Shown here piece by piece: positions 37,246-46,571 of a DNA stretch of 64,000 nucleotides. Source of the DNA: Streptomyces triticagri (GTDB taxonomy: Bacteria > Actinomycetota > Actinomycetes > Streptomycetales > Streptomycetaceae); contig NZ_QUAK01000087.1 in NCBI RefSeq assembly GCF_003429565.1, positions 1 to 64,000 on the forward strand. The letters run 5' to 3'. Position 1 is the first letter of the stretch, and each line of letters starts with the position of its first letter. The translations under genes were made by a program, and so were the position numbers. The notes beneath the pieces were generated by a model. That model did no database searches. It saw only the letters and a program-made list of their open reading frames with translations, and was not told the DNA's origin.

Positions 37246-38133
37246 ATGCAGGAGAGCGAGTGGCAGTTCCAGGACGACCGCGGACAGCTGTCGCGGTCGA
37301 CGCATCGGCCCACGAGGGTGATCGCCTACATCCAGGCGGGTGCGACGCTGTGGGACCACGGCATACGTCCCGTGGGGATCTACGGCTCCCATCACGACGG
37401 TGCGGCGCCCGACCGCGCCAAGTCCGGTGCACTGCCGCTCGACGAGATCGGCTATCTGGGCGCGGGAAGTGACATCGACCTCGACCGACTCCTCGGCGAG
37501 CGGCCGGACTTGGTGGTGGCGGTCACGTACGGCGGCGGTCAGGTCTACGGCATCGATCCGGACACCGCCAAACATCTGGAGGAGCAGGTCCCGGTGGCGG
37601 TGATCGACGTCGGTCAGGCCCATGACCTGGATGCCGTGCGCGAGCGCTTCGCGGACCTGGCCCGCGCGCTCGGTGCCACCGATGCGGACGACTCGCTCGA
37701 ACCACTGCGGCGGGCCCGGCAGCGGCTGCGGGACGCGACCGCCGCCGTGAGCCCGGGGCCGCGGGTGCTCGCCCTCTCCCCCGCGGGTGACGATCAGGCG
37801 CATCTCGCGCGTCCCGGGGCCTGGCCGGAGTTGCGGGCCCTGACGGCCTGTGGGGTCACCTTGGCGGCACCGCCCGAGGGCCCGGGTGCGAACTGGGCGA
37901 CGCTCGGCCTCGACGCGGCCGAGGCGCTGCGCCCCGACATCCTGCTCGTGGACGTCCGGGCGAATGCGACGCCGCTCGCGGCCTTACGGGACAGCGCCGC
38001 CTGGCAGGCGCTCGAGGCGAGGGCCCGGATCGTGCCGTGGAATCCGGAGGCGCCGTGCAGCCCGGCCGGGCATGCCCGGCTCTTCGACCTGGCGGCCGAG
38101 GCGGTGACTGCGGCCGGATCGGCCCGGGACTGA
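37246..38133 (+). CDS. Siderophore-binding-protein-like protein without signal peptide
   Basis: A 295-residue protein with the two-lobed fold of iron-siderophore binding proteins: THRPTRVIAYIQAGATLWDHGIRPVGIYG near 20-48 in the first lobe, GERPDLVVAVTYGGG near 84-98, then the long connecting helix and a second lobe from about 160. The only good start is ATG 37246, which gives a soluble N-terminus (MQESEWQFQDDRG) with no signal peptide or lipobox. The upstream reading is Arg/Gly-rich and not a signal either. It is divergent from the SSI gene and has no permease partner. A cytoplasmic role in iron or cofactor handling is possible but unproved. Confidence 0.75.
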   Translation: MQESEWQFQDDRGQLSRSTHRPTRVIAYIQAGATLWDHGIRPVGIYGSHHDGAAPDRAKSGALPLDEIGYLGAGSDIDLDRLLGERPDLVVAVTYGGGQVYGIDPDTAKHLEEQVPVAVIDVGQAHDLDAVRERFADLARALGATDADDSLEPLRRARQRLRDATAAVSPGPRVLALSPAGDDQAHLARPGAWPELRALTACGVTLAAPPEGPGANWATLGLDAAEALRPDILLVDVRANATPLAALRDSAAWQALEARARIVPWNPEAPCSPAGHARLFDLAAEAVTAAGSARD

Positions 38134-38303
38134 GGACTGCGGGGCGATGAGTGCGGGTCCGGTGGGACCTGTGCTCATCGCCCGGGCGGTCCCCGTCCGC
38201 TCAGCGATCCGGCGCCTTCGGGCTAGGATCGACCGGCCATGTTCGGCCCGGCGCCCCCTGGACGCGACCGGCGAGCCGGTACCGCAGAGTGAGGAGCAAA
38301 GCC

Positions 38304-39041
38304 GTGTTCTACTACGTGCTCAAGTACGTGCTGCTCGGGCCGTTGTTGAGGCTGTTGTTCCGTCCGCGGATCGAGGGGCTCGAGAACATCCCCGACGAGG
38401 GCGCCGCGATCGTCGCGGGCAATCACCTGTCGTTCGCCGACCACTTCCTGATGCCGGCCATCCTGCGGCGCCGGATCACCTTCCTCGCCAAGGCCGAGTA
38501 CTTCACGGGTCCGGGCATCAAGGGGCGGCTGACCGCGGCGTTCTTCCACAGTGCCGGGCAGATCCCGGTGGACCGCTCCGGCCGCGAGGCGGGCCAGGCG
38601 GCGATCCGCGAAGGCCTCGGGGTGCTGAACAAGGGCGAGTTGCTCGGCATCTACCCGGAGGGCACCCGCTCGCACGACGGGCGGCTCTACAAGGGCAAGG
38701 TGGGCGTGGCGGCGATGGCGCTCAAGGCGGGTGTGCCGGTGGTGCCGTGCGCGATGATCGGCACCTTCGAGGCGCAGCCGCCGGGCCAGAAACTGCCGCG
38801 GATGCACCGGGTGTCGATCCGCTTCGGTGAGCCGCTGGAGTTCTCCCGGTACGAGGGACTGGCGAACGAGAAGGCGGCGCTGCGGGCGGTCACGGACGAG
38901 ATCATGTATGCGGTGCTCGAGCTGTCCGGCCAGGAGTACGTGGACCGGTACGCGGCCGAGGTGAAGGCCGAGGAGCAGGAGGCGGCACGGGCCGCCGAGC
39001 AGGAGCGGGGTGGCAGGTTCCCGCGGCTGCCGAAGCGCTGA
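38304..39041 (+). CDS. 1-acyl-sn-glycerol-3-phosphate acyltransferase (PlsC family)
   Basis: Membrane-associated acyltransferase of 245 residues that makes phosphatidic acid, or acylates another glycerolipid. The GTG at 38304 follows GAGGAGC; the longer reading from 38151 lacks a ribosome site. An N-terminal hydrophobic segment (1-19) anchors it. Block I is NHLSFAD at 40-46 (His41, Asp46), block III is the YPEGTRS segment near 115, and block IV is VPVVPCAMIG near 145. The tail after 215 is Glu/Ala-rich and probably helical. Streptomyces have several paralogues, so the exact substrate is uncertain. Confidence 0.9.
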   Translation: MFYYVLKYVLLGPLLRLLFRPRIEGLENIPDEGAAIVAGNHLSFADHFLMPAILRRRITFLAKAEYFTGPGIKGRLTAAFFHSAGQIPVDRSGREAGQAAIREGLGVLNKGELLGIYPEGTRSHDGRLYKGKVGVAAMALKAGVPVVPCAMIGTFEAQPPGQKLPRMHRVSIRFGEPLEFSRYEGLANEKAALRAVTDEIMYAVLELSGQEYVDRYAAEVKAEEQEAARAAEQERGGRFPRLPKR

Positions 39042-39063
39042 CGACGGACGGCCAAGTACGCGG

Positions 39064-39095
39064 GAGGGGCGGCCGGTTGGAACCGGCCGCCCCTC
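39064..39095. terminator. Hairpin terminator after plsC
   Basis: GAGGGGCGGCCGGTT (39064-39078) and AACCGGCCGCCCCTC (39081-39095) form a near-continuous perfect inverted repeat with a 2-base centre. It lies between the converging plsC and S33 peptidase genes. Confidence 0.85.
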
Positions 39096-39156
39096 GTCGT
39101 GCCGCGCAGAGCGGGCGGGAGCGGGCTCCTGCCCACGGCCTACTGGCAGGCCGTTT

Positions 39157-40755
39157 CTACGACTTGCCGCCCGCTTTCTCCGGCTTCGGAGTGGCGTGCG
39201 GGTCGCACGTCACATCGTGCCGGTCGGTCTTACCGGTGAGCAGGTAGGTGTCGACCCGCTTGTTGATGCATGGGTTCTCCAGGTTGGTCACCCCGTGCGA
39301 GCCGGCGTTCTCCTCCGTGATCATGCGGGAGCCCTTGAGCCGCTTGTGCAGCTCGACGGCGCCCGCGTACGGCGTGGCCGCGTCACGGGTGGCCTGCACG
39401 ATCAGTACCGGCGGCAGACCCTTGCCGGACTTGACGTTCACCGGAGTCTGCTGCTTGACGCCCCAGGTGGCGCAGGGCAGGTTCATCCAGGTGTTGGCCC
39501 ACGTCATGAAGGGGTGGTCCTCGTGCAGCCGGGTGCTGTCGCGGTCCCACTTCTTCCAGTTGGAGGGCCACTTGGCGTCGGTGCACTCGACCGCCGTGTA
39601 CACGGCGTTGCCGTTCTCCGCGGCCGCGTTGCCCTCGGTGTCGGACAGGTCGGGCGAGGCCGCGTCGATGAGTTCCTGCTCGTCACCGGCCAGGTACTTG
39701 CTCCACGTCTCGGCCGTGGGTACCCAGGCCGAGTCGTAGTACGGGGCGCTCTGGAAGAAGCTGATGAGCTCGTTCGGTCCGACGACGCCGCCGAGCGGCT
39801 CCTTCTTGGCCTTGGCGCGCAGCTTCAGCCACTGGTCCTCGACCTTCTCGGGGGTGTCCCCGATGCCGAAGACGTCGTCGTTCTCGGCGACCCACTTCTT
39901 CCAGTCGTCCCAGCGCATCTGGAAGGCGACGTCCTGGTCCAGGTTGGCCTGGTACCAGATCTTCTCCCGCGACGGGTTGACCACACTGTCCACGACCATG
40001 CGGCGGATGTGCCCCGGGAAGAGCGTCGCATAGACCGCGCCGAGGTACGTGCCGTAGGAGACGCCGAGGAAGTTCAGCTTCTTCTCACCGAGCGCGGCCC
40101 TGATGACGTCCAGGTCGCGTGCGGTGTTGGGCGTGGTCATGTGCGGCAGCAGTTCGCCGCTGCGCTCCTTGCAGCCGTCCGCGTACTCGGCGGCGAGCTT
40201 GCGCTGGGCGCGCTTGTCGGCCTCCGAGTCGGGGACCGGGTCGGCCTTCGGTGCCTTGACGAACTCCTGCGGGTCGATGCAGGAGATCGGTGCCGAGTGG
40301 CCGACGCCGCGCGGATCGAAGCCCACGAAGTCGTAGGCCTTGGCGGTCTTCTCCCAGAGCGGGGCCTTGTCGGGGATCCGCAGCGGGAAGCGCAGACCCG
40401 ATCCGCCCGGGCCGCCCGGGTTGTAGACGAGGGAGCCCTGGCGCTCCTTCTTGGTGCCGGTGTTGCCGACCCGGTCCACGGCGAGCTTGATCTGCTTGCC
40501 GTTCGGCTTGGCGTAGTCGACCGGGACGCTGACCCAGCCGCACTGGACGGGCTTGGCGAGCCCCCAGTCCTCGGGGCAGTCCTTCCAGTCGATCCCGGTC
40601 TTGGCCGCGCGCTTCGCGGCGATGGCCGCTCCGCGCTGCTCCGGGTCCTTGTGGTGGTCGCTGTCGGCGTTCGCCGTGGGTGCGACCACCGCGCTCGCTA
40701 TGAGTGCGCCCGCGAGCAGTGTGCCGGCCGAGCCGAGCACTGCTGTGCGTCTCAA
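39157..40755 (-). CDS. Secreted S33 tripeptidyl aminopeptidase-like hydrolase
   Basis: Secreted alpha/beta hydrolase of about 532 residues, related to the SlpD/SlpE and TAP proteins of S. lividans that trim peptides from the N-terminus. The TTG at 40755 is favoured because GGGGGAGG lies 6-8 bases upstream and the protein then opens with a typical signal peptide ending near residue 30 (PTANA). An ATG at 40776 is the alternative. The oxyanion stretch NPGGPGGSG is at 112-120, the nucleophile is Ser233 in GVSYGTY, and the catalytic His is in AGSHGVTN near 500. A TAP-like C-terminal domain with paired cysteines completes it. The substrate may be peptides at the cell wall. Confidence 0.87.
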   Translation of the reverse strand: MRRTAVLGSAGTLLAGALIASAVVAPTANADSDHHKDPEQRGAAIAAKRAAKTGIDWKDCPEDWGLAKPVQCGWVSVPVDYAKPNGKQIKLAVDRVGNTGTKKERQGSLVYNPGGPGGSGLRFPLRIPDKAPLWEKTAKAYDFVGFDPRGVGHSAPISCIDPQEFVKAPKADPVPDSEADKRAQRKLAAEYADGCKERSGELLPHMTTPNTARDLDVIRAALGEKKLNFLGVSYGTYLGAVYATLFPGHIRRMVVDSVVNPSREKIWYQANLDQDVAFQMRWDDWKKWVAENDDVFGIGDTPEKVEDQWLKLRAKAKKEPLGGVVGPNELISFFQSAPYYDSAWVPTAETWSKYLAGDEQELIDAASPDLSDTEGNAAAENGNAVYTAVECTDAKWPSNWKKWDRDSTRLHEDHPFMTWANTWMNLPCATWGVKQQTPVNVKSGKGLPPVLIVQATRDAATPYAGAVELHKRLKGSRMITEENAGSHGVTNLENPCINKRVDTYLLTGKTDRHDVTCDPHATPKPEKAGGKS

Positions 40756-40888
40756 GTGATACCTCCCCCTGATCATGTGCTGCGTACTTCGTACCCGGGG
40801 ATCCTTGCGTCTGTGGGGTCCCTGACAACAGACGGGGAACGGCTTCTTTGCCAATCCGATAACCGGTCAGGTCAGTACCGCTCAGGAG

Positions 40889-41731
40889 TCAGGAACGAAC
40901 CGCCTCGAAACGGTCGTTGAGCAGGTCGGACGCCGCTTCGTCGAGGATCGTGCGCAGGGTCAGGGCGTCCGGGGCGACGGCGGTGACGAGCGCCGCGGGG
41001 CCCCCGAGCGGAGTGAGTGCGGCGTACTCGCCGAGTGTCTGCGGCTGCACCGGACCGGACTCGAACTCCGGTTGCACGAGGAGCAGTTGGCCGATCGCAC
41101 GGTGGCCGGCGAGCACCGCCGGGCCGTCCCATCCGGGAGGGGCGCCGGGCCCGCAGTCGAGTTCCTGGTCGAGCAGCGGGCGTCCGGCGCGGCGGACGGT
41201 GAGCCTGGTGGTGAGGCGGCCACAGGGCTCGCCGTGCCGGCCGAGCACCTGTTCCTCGCGCAGCAACAGCCGGGCGCCCGGGGCCAGTTCGGCGCACGTT
41301 GTCTGCCGCAACGCACTGCCGCACACGGAGACAAGGGGTTCGGGCAGCCAGTGCAGGGTGGCGTCTTGGCCGACGGTCAGACGGATGCGGTAGTCGGCGG
41401 GATCCGAGCCGGCTCCGGGCAGGGCGAGAGTGGCGCCGGAGGCGGTGACCCGGAGGCGGGCACCGGGCGCGACGCCGACCTCGACGGCGAGCCGGTCGCC
41501 GCCGAGCGGTGCGCTCATCGCGCCGACCAGCGTCACATGCGCCTCGCCGGGCACCGGGGCGCGGGTGCGCCGGGGGGCGAGCGGGCCGGCGCCGGCCAGG
41601 AGCGGCAGCGCGGTCCCGCCGCGGCCGTCGGGGCGGGCCTCGATACGGGCCGTTGCGCTGACCCGGGAGGTGTCGCCGGGCGGGGCGGGCGGTTCCGTAC
41701 GGGATGCGCCGGAGGTGCTGGTGACCGTCAC
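40889..41731 (-). CDS. ureD: Urease accessory protein UreD
   Basis: Scaffold of the UreDFG complex that delivers nickel to apo-urease. The 280-residue protein is recognisable from the [12 protein letters not shown] region near 95 (the usual T...A.K/T position), LPEPLV near 128 and the [12 protein letters not shown] segment near 158. The GTG start overlaps the ureG stop by 4 bases (GTGA), so it is translationally coupled. It is the last gene of the operon. Its N-terminus has a Pro/Ser-rich extension of about 25 residues not needed for the fold. Sequence is divergent from enteric UreD, but the position and partners make the call secure. Confidence 0.92.
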   Translation of the reverse strand: MTVTSTSGASRTEPPAPPGDTSRVSATARIEARPDGRGGTALPLLAGAGPLAPRRTRAPVPGEAHVTLVGAMSAPLGGDRLAVEVGVAPGARLRVTASGATLALPGAGSDPADYRIRLTVGQDATLHWLPEPLVSVCGSALRQTTCAELAPGARLLLREEQVLGRHGEPCGRLTTRLTVRRAGRPLLDQELDCGPGAPPGWDGPAVLAGHRAIGQLLLVQPEFESGPVQPQTLGEYAALTPLGGPAALVTAVAPDALTLRTILDEAASDLLNDRFEAVRS

Positions 41732-42411
41732 GCCGCGATCCAGGCGGCGATCCGTTCCCGTACCCAGTCCGCGACGGTCTTCACGCCGTCCTCGGAACGC
41801 AACGACTGGAACACCACGGGCAGTTCGCCGCGCTGCTCGGCGGCGTCGCGCGCCATTGCGTCCAGGTCCGAGCCCACGTGCGGCGCGAGGTCGGTCTTGT
41901 TGACGACGAGGAGGTCGGAGCCCGTCACACCGGGGCCGCCCTTGCGCGGGATGTCGTCGCCGCCCGCCACGTCGATCACGAACATCTGGGCGTCCACGAG
42001 TCCGCGCGAGAAGGTGGCCGTCAGATTGTCGCCACCGGACTCGACGAGCACGAGGTCGAGCGGGCCGACCGCGTCCTCAAGGTCCTCGACGGCCTCCAGA
42101 TTGGCGGAGATGTCGTCGCGGATCGCGGTGTGCGGGCAGGCCCCGGTCTCCACCGCGGTGATCCGCTCGGGCGGCAGTACGGCTTCGCGCAGGAGGTGCT
42201 CGGCGTCCTCACGGGTGTAGATGTCATTGGTGATGACCGCGATTGACAACTCCTCGCGCAGGGCGCGGCAGAGGGCGGCGACCGTGGCGGTCTTGCCGGA
42301 GCCGACGGGCCCGCCGAGGCCGATGCGCAGCGCCCGCCTGCTGCCGTCGGAGCGCACGGGCGAGCTGTGGGTGTGACGTTGCGGGAAGGTGGTGGGGTGG
42401 TCGAGATGCAT
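41728..42411 (-). CDS. ureG: Urease accessory GTPase UreG
   Basis: SIMIBI-class GTPase of 227 residues that powers nickel insertion. The P-loop GPVGSGKT is at 34-41, the metal-binding Cys-Pro-His motif is in ETGACPH near 97-103, and the base-specificity motif NKTD is near 175. The His-bearing N-terminus ([16 protein letters not shown]) may hold nickel, which could partly replace the absent UreE. The start ATG at 42411 has AAGGAAG upstream. It lies 118 bases after ureF. Confidence 0.95.
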   Translation of the reverse strand: MHLDHPTTFPQRHTHSSPVRSDGSRRALRIGLGGPVGSGKTATVAALCRALREELSIAVITNDIYTREDAEHLLREAVLPPERITAVETGACPHTAIRDDISANLEAVEDLEDAVGPLDLVLVESGGDNLTATFSRGLVDAQMFVIDVAGGDDIPRKGGPGVTGSDLLVVNKTDLAPHVGSDLDAMARDAAEQRGELPVVFQSLRSEDGVKTVADWVRERIAAWIAA

Positions 42412-42529
42412 GTGAACTTCCTTGTGTGGGACCGGTGTTCGGGGGCGGTGTTCGGGGGTGGTGTTCGCAGCGGCCGGGTGTCGGGCGGCTGCGAGGGCCG
42501 TGTATGACGCGCCGTCAAGTCGTTGCCGG

Positions 42530-43204
42530 TCAGGATGCGAAGAGCCGGGTGGCTCGGGCGGCGTGGGTCTCGGCGCCGATGTCGAGCAGCGGGGCGCTTG
42601 CGGCGGGCAGCGCCTCGACGCCCTGTACTGCGGCCGATCGGGCTGCCGTGACGGCCCGTTCGGCCACCGTGTCGAGGTCCGGCCCCAGCCCGGCCAGTAC
42701 GGCGGTGGCGTCGAACGGATCGAGGCCGAGCAGCCTGACCACCGCGGTGGCGGGGCCGCCCACGCTCTCGTACGCGGCGCAGTGGGCGGCGTCCAGCGGG
42801 CCGAGACCCCCGGCGCGCGCGGCGACACCGAGCACGACGGGCTGATGTGCACCGCGGGGCAACGCGGCTGCCAGGGCGTCGAGTTGAGGATCCGGCCAGG
42901 CCGCGTGGGCGGCTCGCATCAGCTGGCGGCCGAGCCTGCGTGATGCGGTGCGCAGCGCGGCGGACGCGGTGCGGGCGTCGGCGGCCTCGTCGAGCGCGAG
43001 CGGTTCGACGCCGTCCGCGGCCGCGGCGGCCAGCGCGGCGGCGACCAGTCCCGCCGTGTGCAACCGGCCCCGGCAGAACGCGTGCAGGCTCACGGCGTCC
43101 GTGATCCGCCCGGCGGCGACGGCCGCCTCCGCCCCGCCGGAGTGGGCATGCCCGCCGGCGGGGAAACGGCCGTCCGCGAGGATCAACAGCGCGGATCTGC
43201 TCAT
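42530..43204 (-). CDS. ureF: Urease accessory protein UreF
   Basis: All-helical protein of 224 residues that links UreD and UreG in the nickel-delivery complex. The N-terminal [18 protein letters not shown] segment is the family signature (ADxxFPxGxxxHSxG). The rest is Ala-rich helix, as in other actinobacterial UreF proteins. It starts 52 bases after ureC. The 118-base gap to ureG holds no obvious terminator, so one transcript is likely. Confidence 0.93.
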   Translation of the reverse strand: MSRSALLILADGRFPAGGHAHSGGAEAAVAAGRITDAVSLHAFCRGRLHTAGLVAAALAAAAADGVEPLALDEAADARTASAALRTASRRLGRQLMRAAHAAWPDPQLDALAAALPRGAHQPVVLGVAARAGGLGPLDAAHCAAYESVGGPATAVVRLLGLDPFDATAVLAGLGPDLDTVAERAVTAARSAAVQGVEALPAASAPLLDIGAETHAARATRLFAS

Positions 43205-43256
43205 GGTGGTGCCTCGTGTTCACGTCGTGCCCGGCGGTCGAGCGGGGGCGCACAGC

Positions 43257-44978
43257 TCAGAAGAGGAAGTACCGCTGGGCCATGGGGAGTTCGGCGGCAG
43301 GCGCGGGCTCCACCTGCTCGCCGTCGATGGTGACGGCGAAGCTGTCGGGGTTCACCCGGACCTCGGGCCGTGCGTCGTTCTCCCGCATGTCGGCCTTGGT
43401 GACGCCGCGGGTGCTGCTGATCGCGGTGAACTCCTTGTCGAGGCCGAGTCGTTCGGGCAGGCCGTCCTCGATCGCGGCGGCGGAGACGAAGTTCAGCGAG
43501 TTCACTCCGGGCGCCTTGCCGTGTGCGCCGAACATGGGCCGGGGCAGTACGGGTTGAGGGGTGGGGATGGAGGCGTTCGCGTCGCCCATCTGTGCGTAGG
43601 CGATCTGCCCGCCCTTGAGGACGAGTTGGGGTTTGACGCCGAAGAACGCCGGGTTCCACAGCACCAGATCGGCGAGCTTGCCGGTCTCGACCGAGCCGAT
43701 CTCGGCGTCGATGCCCTGGGCGATCGCGGGGTTGATCGTGTACTTGGCGACGTAGCGGCGTACGCGGTGGTTGTCGGCGCGGGTGTCGCCGGGCAGCGCT
43801 CCCCTGCGGCGTTTCATCACGTGCGCGGTCTGCCAGGTGCGCAGCACCACTTCACCGATGCGCCCCATGGCCTGCGAGTCGGAGGAGATGATCGAGATGG
43901 CGCCGAGGTCGTGCAGGATGTCCTCGGCGGCGATGGTGGTCGGCCGGATGCGGGACTCGGCGAAGGCGAGGTCCTCGGGCACGGCCGGGTTGAGATGGTG
44001 ACAGACCATCAGCATGTCGAGATGTTCCTCGACGGTGTTGCGGGTGTGCGGCCGGGTCGGGTTGGTGGAGCTCGGCAGCACATGAGGTTCGGACACCACG
44101 GTGATGATGTCGGGGGCGTGACCGCCGCCCGCACCTTCGGTGTGGTACGCGTGGATGGTGCGGCCGTCGATCGCGGCGAGGGTGTCGGCGACGAATCCTG
44201 CCTCGTTCAGCGTGTCCGTGTGGATCGCCAGCTGAGCGCCCGTCTCCTCGCAGACGCTCAGGCAGGCGTCGATCACGGCGGGCGTCGCTCCCCAGTCCTC
44301 GTGAATCTTGAACCCGAGTGCTCCGCCCCGCAGTTGGGCGTGCATCGCCTCGCGGGACATGGTGTTGCCACGGCCGAGCAGACCGATGTTCAGGGGTACG
44401 GAGTCGAGCGCGCGGAACATCCGGTCCAGGTGCCAGGAGCCGGGTGTGATCGTGGTGGCCTTGGTGCCCTCGGCGGGTCCGGTGCCGCCGCCGACCAGGG
44501 TGGTGACTCCCGAGGCGAGTGCGGTGTCGGCCAGTGTCGGCGAGATGAAGTGGACATGGGCGTCGACGGCACCGGCCGTGACGATGCGCCCGTTGCCCGC
44601 GATGATCTCGGTCTCGGGCCCGATGACCAGGTCCGGGTGGACGCCGTCCATGGTGTCCGGGTTGCCGGCCTTCCCGATCCCGGTGATCCGGCCGTCCCGG
44701 ATGCCGATGTCCGCCTTGACGATCCCCCAGTGGTCCAGGATCACCGCCCCGGTGATCACCGTGTCCGGTGCGCCTTCGGCCCGGGTGACGGCGGACTGGC
44801 CCATGGATTCCCGGATCACCTTGCCCCCGCCGAACACCGCCTCGTCACCGGCCCGGCCGGGCCCGCCCGAGCGGTCCTCCTCGATCTCGACGAGGAGATC
44901 GGTGTCGGCGAGACGGATCCGGTCGCCGGTGGTCGGGCCGAACAGGTCGGCGTAGGCGGCGCGGGTCAGCTCAGCCAT
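43257..44978 (-). CDS. ureC: Urease alpha subunit
   Basis: Catalytic subunit (573 residues) of nickel urease, which hydrolyses urea to ammonia and carbamate. The first pair of nickel ligands is in DAHVHF near 137-142, the carbamylated lysine is in [10 protein letters not shown] near 222, further ligands are in HTDT and [13 protein letters not shown], and the mobile flap carries MVCHHL with the conserved Cys/His. The ATG at 44978 has GGAGG upstream and overlaps ureB by 8 bases; a 3-residue longer form is possible. All active-site residues that I can check are present, so the enzyme should be active. Confidence 0.97.
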   Translation of the reverse strand: MAELTRAAYADLFGPTTGDRIRLADTDLLVEIEEDRSGGPGRAGDEAVFGGGKVIRESMGQSAVTRAEGAPDTVITGAVILDHWGIVKADIGIRDGRITGIGKAGNPDTMDGVHPDLVIGPETEIIAGNGRIVTAGAVDAHVHFISPTLADTALASGVTTLVGGGTGPAEGTKATTITPGSWHLDRMFRALDSVPLNIGLLGRGNTMSREAMHAQLRGGALGFKIHEDWGATPAVIDACLSVCEETGAQLAIHTDTLNEAGFVADTLAAIDGRTIHAYHTEGAGGGHAPDIITVVSEPHVLPSSTNPTRPHTRNTVEEHLDMLMVCHHLNPAVPEDLAFAESRIRPTTIAAEDILHDLGAISIISSDSQAMGRIGEVVLRTWQTAHVMKRRRGALPGDTRADNHRVRRYVAKYTINPAIAQGIDAEIGSVETGKLADLVLWNPAFFGVKPQLVLKGGQIAYAQMGDANASIPTPQPVLPRPMFGAHGKAPGVNSLNFVSAAAIEDGLPERLGLDKEFTAISSTRGVTKADMRENDARPEVRVNPDSFAVTIDGEQVEPAPAAELPMAQRYFLF

Positions 44979-45282
44979 CGAGGGCACCTCCGGTTTCGCC
45001 CCGCAGGCCGGGTACGAGGCGGTGTCCGCCGATGGGCACCAGGTCGACCTCCACGGGGATGCCGGGTTCGAAGCGGACGGCGGTGCCCGCGGCGATGCCG
45101 AGCCGCCTGCCGTGCGCTGCCGCGCGGTCGAAGCTCAGGCCGGGGTTGGCCTCGGCGAAGTGGTAGTGGGAGCCGACCTGGACGGGCCGGTCGGCGGAGT
45201 TGAGCACGGTGAGGCGGGTGACCGGACGGCCCTCGTTGAGCGGCACGGGCTCTTCGGCGTACAGGATCTCTCCGGGGATCAT
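44971..45282 (-). CDS. ureB: Urease beta subunit
   Basis: Structural subunit of 103 residues with the start [13 protein letters not shown] and the [18 protein letters not shown] segment typical of UreB. It packs against UreA and UreC in the trimer. It begins 13 bases after ureA and overlaps ureC by 8 bases. Confidence 0.96.
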   Translation of the reverse strand: MIPGEILYAEEPVPLNEGRPVTRLTVLNSADRPVQVGSHYHFAEANPGLSFDRAAAHGRRLGIAAGTAVRFEPGIPVEVDLVPIGGHRLVPGLRGETGGALDG

Positions 45283-45295
45283 GGCGCGCTCCCCG

Positions 45296-45598
45296 TCAGA
45301 CGATCGGGTCGTGGACGGTGACCAGCTTGGTGCCGTCCGGGAAGGTGGCCTCCACCTGGACGTCGTGCAGCATCTCCGGGATGCCGTCCATGACCTCGTC
45401 GCGGGTGAGCACCGTACGGCCGGAGGCCATGAGTTCGGCGACGGTGCGGCCGTCGCGTGCGCCCTCCAGCAGGTGCGAGGTGATCAGGGCGATCGCCTCG
45501 GGGTGGTTGAGCCGGAGCCCGCGCGCCCTGCGCCGTTCCGCCACGTCCGCGGCCACATGGATGAGCAGGCGTTCCTGCTCGTGCGGGGTCAGTTGCAC
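45296..45598 (-). CDS. ureA: Urease gamma subunit
   Basis: Small structural subunit. The GTG at 45598 gives the standard 100-residue protein beginning [14 protein letters not shown], with GAGGT 7-8 bases upstream; the longer reading from 45682 adds an unrelated tail. The conserved [10 protein letters not shown] and [18 protein letters not shown] segments are present. It is the first gene of the operon ureA-B-C-F-G-D. The 197 bases upstream, to the TetR gene on the same strand, should hold the promoter; a TTAACTG-containing AT-richer patch lies at 45770-45785, but I cannot define boxes. Confidence 0.96.
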   Translation of the reverse strand: MQLTPHEQERLLIHVAADVAERRRARGLRLNHPEAIALITSHLLEGARDGRTVAELMASGRTVLTRDEVMDGIPEMLHDVQVEATFPDGTKLVTVHDPIV

Positions 45599-45795
45599 GC
45601 GTGCCACCTCATTGTCCGTCGGTGCCCGCCCGATGGCGGATCCGCGGATCGTGCCGGTCGCTCCGATGCCGTACCGGGGCATGGCTCTGTCGTCATGTCG
45701 GTACGTCGATCCAGCGGCGAAACGGCTCGTCCCGCGGGAGGGGTTGCACGCTAATGCCGAAGTTTTTCCGGCACGTTAACTGTCCGGCCGGCCAA

Positions 45796-46458
45796 TCAGT
45801 CCCCCGCCGGCGCCTCAGCCGGCTCCCGCCGTGCCGGCGCACCGTCGGCGTCCATCGACATCAGCGCCCGCAGTCCGTCCTGCAGCACGGTCACGGGCAC
45901 CTCCCCGAACAGCGCACGCTGCGCCGCGAACCCCTGCGCCATGGCGATCATCGTCCGGGCGACATGCTCCGCCGGCACATCACTGCGCATGACTCCGGCT
46001 TCCTGGTACGCCACGACGGTGCGCACCCAGGCCCCGCGCACGGCGTCGTACCCCTCGTGCATCAACCGGGCGAGCTTCTCGTCGCGCAGCGTCTCGGTCC
46101 ACACCTGGACCATCAGGCGCGGGAAGGCCGACTCGTCACCGGCGCCCATCCGCCTGCCCATGCCGAGCACCATCGTCAGCACCTGCGGGACGAGGACGTC
46201 CGGGGGCGGCGGCGGAGTCTGCCCCGCCGCCTCCTCGAAGGCCTCGCGGATCGCGCCGAGCACCTCGCCGACGATCGCGCCGATGAGCTCCTCCTTGCCG
46301 CTGAAATAGCGGTAGACCGCACCGGCGGACAGGTCCACCTCGCGCAGCACGTCCTGCATGGACGTGGCGTGGAAGCCGTTGCGCGCGAAGCAGCGCGCCG
46401 CCCCGTCGAGGATCTGCCTGCGGCGGGCGTCGAGGTGTGCCTGGGATACGCGGGCCAT
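45796..46458 (-). CDS. TetR-family regulator of the divergent membrane protein
   Basis: Repressor of 220 residues with the helix-turn-helix at about 14-60 (ILDGAARCFARNGFHATSMQDVLREVDLSAGAVYRYF region). The C-terminal domain has Trp120 in VQVWTETLRDEKL and an Ala/Pro-rich tail from 200. Its promoter (TTGTCA, 17 bases, TAGGTT) places the transcript start at or next to the ATG, so the message is probably leaderless. A symmetric element fills the promoter spacer, which implies autorepression. The divergent gene at 46572, with a second copy of the element, is the likely target. Confidence 0.9.
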   Translation of the reverse strand: MARVSQAHLDARRRQILDGAARCFARNGFHATSMQDVLREVDLSAGAVYRYFSGKEELIGAIVGEVLGAIREAFEEAAGQTPPPPPDVLVPQVLTMVLGMGRRMGAGDESAFPRLMVQVWTETLRDEKLARLMHEGYDAVRGAWVRTVVAYQEAGVMRSDVPAEHVARTMIAMAQGFAAQRALFGEVPVTVLQDGLRALMSMDADGAPARREPAEAPAGD

Positions 46459-46464
46459 GACCTC

Positions 46465-46553
46465 AACCTAAAACGAACATTCATTCTTGACAAGCGACGC
46501 CTCTGCGCGGACAGTGAGGGCAGAACAAAAAACGAACGATCATTCTCTATACA
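46465..46553. promoter_or_regulatory. Divergent promoters with duplicated TetR operator
   Basis: Two copies of a 15-base element lie 60 bases apart: AACGAACATTCATTC (46472-46486) and AACGAACGATCATTC (46531-46545), 13 of 15 bases identical. The first fills the 17-base spacer of the leftward promoter (TTGTCA 46493-46488, TAGGTT 46470-46465). The second lies at the same place before TATACA (46548-46553), a rightward -10. Each site would block one promoter. Confidence 0.75.
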
Positions 46554-46571
46554 CCGAAGCGAGGCCCGGCC

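Noticed and set aside
40401-40854. Longest start (40854) for the S33 peptidase
   Set aside because: It would add 33 residues before the signal peptide and has no ribosome site; TTG 40755 (or ATG 40776) fits better.
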